NCBI GenBank assembly: GCA_003508605.1
Contig: DNUB01000293.1
Span: 2,491-9,686 of the forward strand
Length of the DNA stretch: 7,196 bases
Direction of reading: 5' to 3'
From: Oscillospiraceae bacterium
GTDB lineage: Bacteria; Bacillota; Clostridia; Oscillospirales; Ruminococcaceae
In this document: positions 5,048 through 7,196 of the stretch, piece by piece
How positions within the stretch are numbered: position 1 is the first letter of the stretch
Layout: every line of letters begins with the position of its first letter
Program-made: the position numbers and the translations under genes
The notes under the pieces: model-generated
Seen by the model: the letters and a program-made list of their open reading frames with translations, nothing else
Databases searched by the model: none
Told to the model about the DNA's origin: nothing

Positions 5048-6987
5048 TAATATTACAAGGAAACGACATATCGGTAAGCTTTGGGGAAAGGGTGCTTTTC
5101 TCAAACGTAAGCTTTGCCGTAGACGAAAACGACAAAATAGGCTTAGCGGGAATAAACGGAGCGGGAAAAACCACCCTTTTCCGTTTGCTTTCGGGAGCCG
5201 ACTTAGAGGACTTCACGGGGAGTATAACTAAGCAGTCGGGACTGAATATCGGTTTTATGGAGCAGCATATAGTGCGCAGCGACGACGTAAGCGTTTACGA
5301 CGAGGCACTTTCCGTATTTAAGCCGCTTATGCAGACTGAACAGGAGCTGGAGCGGCTTCATGACAGCATAGACAGGGACGGGGCGGACGAAAAGCTTCTT
5401 GAAAGGCAGATGAACCTGACGGAAAAATTTCAGGCGGAGGGCGGACTTACCTTCAGGGCAAGAACCGAGAGTATGCTTATAGGCATGGGCTTTTCAAAGG
5501 ATTCTCTTACGAAGCCCGTTAAGGTGCTAAGCGGAGGAGAGCGTTCCAAGCTGCAGCTTATAAAGCTGCTCTTGTCGGGTTCTAAGCTGCTTTTGTTGGA
5601 CGAGCCCACCAACCACCTTGACATTGAAGCCAGCGAGTGGCTTGAAGGCTTTCTTTCGGATTTCCGGGGAGCATATATCGTTATATCCCATGACAGGTAT
5701 TTTTTGGATAAGGTGACAAACAAAACCTTTGCCCTCGATAACGGCACCCTCGATACCTATAAGGGAAACTATACGGAATATTTAAGGCAGTATGACGAAA
5801 GAGTCGCCTATCTTACCAAAAAATACCTTGAGATGACGGAGGAAATCCACAGAATAGAGGGTATTATCGAGCAGCAGAGGCGTTTTAACCAGGAGCACAA
5901 CTACATCACCATACGCTCCAAGGAAAAGCAGATCCAGCGCATAAGAAAAGAGCTTGTACCCCCTCCCCCGCCCAGAAAAAGGATACGGTTTCAGATTCCC
6001 TGCACAACCGCCCACGGAACGGACGTTATGACGGTAAAAAATCTGTCGCTGAGCGTCGGCGGCAGGGAGCTTTTCAATAACGTTTCCTTCGAGATTAAGT
6101 ACGGGGAAAGGGTGTTTTTGCTGGGAGCAAACGGCTGCGGCAAATCCTCTCTTATGAAGATGATTTTAGGGCAGATAAAGGGAGAGGGCAGCGTATTTAT
6201 TGCCGATTGGCTTAAAACGGGATATTTTGAGCAGCTTCAGGAGCTGAGGCTGACCAGCGGTAAAACCGCAATGGACTTTGTGTGGGACGATTTTCCAAGG
6301 CTGACCCGAACGCAGGTACAGTCGGCTCTCGCCATGTTCAGGCTTTACGGTGAACAGCTGCAAAAGCCCGTAAACAAGCTTTCGGGCGGCGAGGCGGCAA
6401 AGGTGATTTTGCTTAAGATAATGCTGGAGGGACCTAACCTGCTGCTGCTTGACGAGCCTACCAACCACCTTGACTTAGACGCCAGGGAGGGTCTTATCGA
6501 AGCCCTTTCCGACTATAAAGGCACAATGCTTATCATCTCCCATGACCGAGCCATGATAAATGCGCTTGCCACTAAGCTGATGTTTCTGCATAAGGATAAT
6601 ATGGAAACCTTTGCGGGAAATTATGACAGCTGGCGGGAAAGCCTGAGCCAAAACGCCGCATCAAGCGACAGCAAAAATATTAAGGAGCCGCCCCAAAAAA
6701 GCGAAAGGGTCAACGGCTACAAGCAGCAAAAGGAGCAGCAAAGTCGCCTGAGAAAGCTTAACACAAGGGTAAAGCGTTTGGAGGACGAGATTGAAGCCGC
6801 CGAAAAGGAAGCAAAGGAAATAAACCTGCGGCTTGTGCAAAACGGTGCCGATTATCAAAAGGTAATGGAGGATTCCAAGCGTCTTTCGGAGCTTGAAGCG
6901 CAGCAGGAAAGACTTATGGAGGAATGGGAAAAGGTCGTGGAGGAAAGAGACGCAGCGGAAAACTGCCGGGACAATCCGACAAGCTGA
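5044..6987 (+). CDS. ABC-F family ATPase (ribosome-associated translation factor, YdiF/Uup-like)
   Basis: This soluble twin-ATPase protein most likely binds the ribosomal E site and acts on stalled translation; some relatives give antibiotic resistance by target protection. It has 647 residues and no membrane segments. The first ATPase domain carries GINGAGKT (36-43), LSGGE (162-166), LLLLDEP (182-188, catalytic Glu187) and SHDR (215-218). The interdomain linker, about 245-325, contains RRFNQEHNYITIRSKEKQIQRI and then five consecutive prolines at 306-310. The second domain carries GANGCGKS (361-368), LSGGE (446-450), LLLLDEP (466-472, Glu471) and SHDR (499-502). A charged C-terminal coiled coil covers about 560-637, as in YdiF/Uup-type members. 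Both ATPase sites look intact. AGGTGA (5035-5040) precedes ATG 5044 closely and serves as the ribosome-binding site. The start gives MIILQGNDISVSFG, typical of the family. The linker is not obviously of a resistance type, so a housekeeping role is my preferred reading. No plus-strand terminator is visible after the stop. Confidence 0.95.
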   Translation: MIILQGNDISVSFGERVLFSNVSFAVDENDKIGLAGINGAGKTTLFRLLSGADLEDFTGSITKQSGLNIGFMEQHIVRSDDVSVYDEALSVFKPLMQTEQELERLHDSIDRDGADEKLLERQMNLTEKFQAEGGLTFRARTESMLIGMGFSKDSLTKPVKVLSGGERSKLQLIKLLLSGSKLLLLDEPTNHLDIEASEWLEGFLSDFRGAYIVISHDRYFLDKVTNKTFALDNGTLDTYKGNYTEYLRQYDERVAYLTKKYLEMTEEIHRIEGIIEQQRRFNQEHNYITIRSKEKQIQRIRKELVPPPPPRKRIRFQIPCTTAHGTDVMTVKNLSLSVGGRELFNNVSFEIKYGERVFLLGANGCGKSSLMKMILGQIKGEGSVFIADWLKTGYFEQLQELRLTSGKTAMDFVWDDFPRLTRTQVQSALAMFRLYGEQLQKPVNKLSGGEAAKVILLKIMLEGPNLLLLDEPTNHLDLDAREGLIEALSDYKGTMLIISHDRAMINALATKLMFLHKDNMETFAGNYDSWRESLSQNAASSDSKNIKEPPQKSERVNGYKQQKEQQSRLRKLNTRVKRLEDEIEAAEKEAKEINLRLVQNGADYQKVMEDSKRLSELEAQQERLMEEWEKVVEERDAAENCRDNPTS

Positions 6988-7027
6988 ACCTCGAAAGCGA
7001 TAAAAAACCGGTTCTGCGTCCAAAATA

Positions 7028-7067
7028 ATAAAAAGATAAAATAAAAAGGCTGCCAAAACAGAACAGC
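7028..7067 (-). terminator. Probable minus-strand terminator
   Basis: Read on the minus strand, GCTGTT and GGCAGC (7067-7049) form a six-pair stem, two pairs being T-G, around a 7-base loop. It is followed by CTTTTTATTTTATCTTTTTAT. The stem is weak but the T tract is long. It would serve a convergent gene entering from the right. On the plus strand the same hairpin has no T tract and would not end the ABC-F transcript. Confidence 0.4.
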
Positions 7068-7085
7068 AAGACAAAAAGTAATGCA

Positions 7086-7196
7086 CTATTCTCCAAGAAC
7101 CATCCCCACCCCCACAACAATTATAATGACAGCACCAACAAACGCCGAAAAGCAAAGCACTCACAAAAAATAAAAAAAAGCATTGCAAATCAAACC
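7086..7196 (-). pseudogene. Possible hydrophobic 3' end of a damaged minus-strand gene
   Basis: One minus-strand frame ends with VGAVIIIVVGVGMVLGE and a TAG at 7088-7086, about 20 bases before the minus-strand terminator. The peptide looks like a terminal membrane helix. The frame is broken by TGA at 7163-7161, leaving at most 24 residues from a GTG at 7160 with no ribosome-binding site. Another minus frame supplies FFVSALLFG just upstream, so a one-base shift near 7148-7151 could join the two into one helix. The flanking plus-strand A8 and A6 runs are also error-prone. Chance translation of T-rich noncoding DNA is the main alternative. Otherwise I recognise nothing in 6988-7196. Confidence 0.22.

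Noticed and set aside
5044..6987. Reading the ABC protein as a drug efflux transporter
   Set aside because: It has two fused ATPase domains with no membrane segments and no adjacent permease gene, and its linker and coiled coil are those of the ABC-F class.
7081..7173. Plus-strand 30-codon ORF MHYSPRTIPTPTTI...
   Set aside because: No ribosome-binding site precedes it, the sequence is A/C-biased, and the opposite strand offers a better explanation.
6661..7188. Long minus-strand frame of 175 codons, Cys/Phe/Leu-rich
   Set aside because: Most of it is the shadow of the ABC-F coiled-coil coding region. It starts at TTG with no ribosome-binding site and its composition is that of translated antisense and T-rich DNA.
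1..7196. CRISPR array, transposon ends or tRNA-derived attachment site
   Set aside because: No regularly spaced repeats, transposase, terminal inverted repeats or tRNA fragment could be found by reading the sequence.

Overview
The window looks like a chromosomal segment of a Gram-positive anaerobe of the class Clostridia, probably near Ruminococcus/Oscillospiraceae. This rests on the style of the PheT and lipoprotein sequences, strong Shine-Dalgarno sites, a lipobox lipoprotein with a Thr/Glu-rich spacer, and a base composition near 50% GC in the housekeeping genes. It is judged by eye, not by search. All complete genes read on the plus strand.

Left edge (1-838): the 3' end of an unrecognised gene overlaps, by ATGA, a small beta-class DNA methyltransferase gene. 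Hand counts of three lines of the methyltransferase gene gave about 23-45% GC, against about 50% for one line of pheT. The block looks like the end of an acquired restriction-modification or orphan-methylase island. It abuts pheT so tightly that the methyltransferase stop codon lies inside pheT, and its last 13 codons are read from the pheT ribosome-binding site and start region. pheS, the usual upstream partner of pheT, is not in the window.

Middle (813-4868): full-length pheT (phenylalanyl-tRNA synthetase beta chain) most likely starts at TTG 813, behind a perfect GGAGG. A 147-base gap with tandem hairpins follows. Next is a 497-residue lipoprotein of the PrsA/SurA foldase type. Its C-terminal half reads as a parvulin domain in which both family histidines appear to be tyrosine, and a roughly 110-residue Thr/Glu-rich spacer splits the fold.

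Right part (4869-7196): two overlapping, mutually exclusive terminator hairpins end the lipoprotein transcript. A candidate promoter and two tiny overlapping leader ORFs then precede a complete two-domain ABC-F ATPase (translation factor type, no membrane segments). After it lies an A/C-rich 209-base tail. This tail carries a probable minus-strand terminator and possibly the hydrophobic end of a damaged minus-strand gene, which suggests a convergent arrangement.

Together the genes concern translation (PheT, ABC-F) and extracytoplasmic protein folding (lipoprotein), with a foreign DNA-methylation gene wedged at the pheT start. I see no CRISPR array, tRNA, rRNA, insertion sequence or clearly novel system. 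The most unusual points are the methyltransferase/pheT junction and the split, apparently catalytically dead parvulin lipoprotein.
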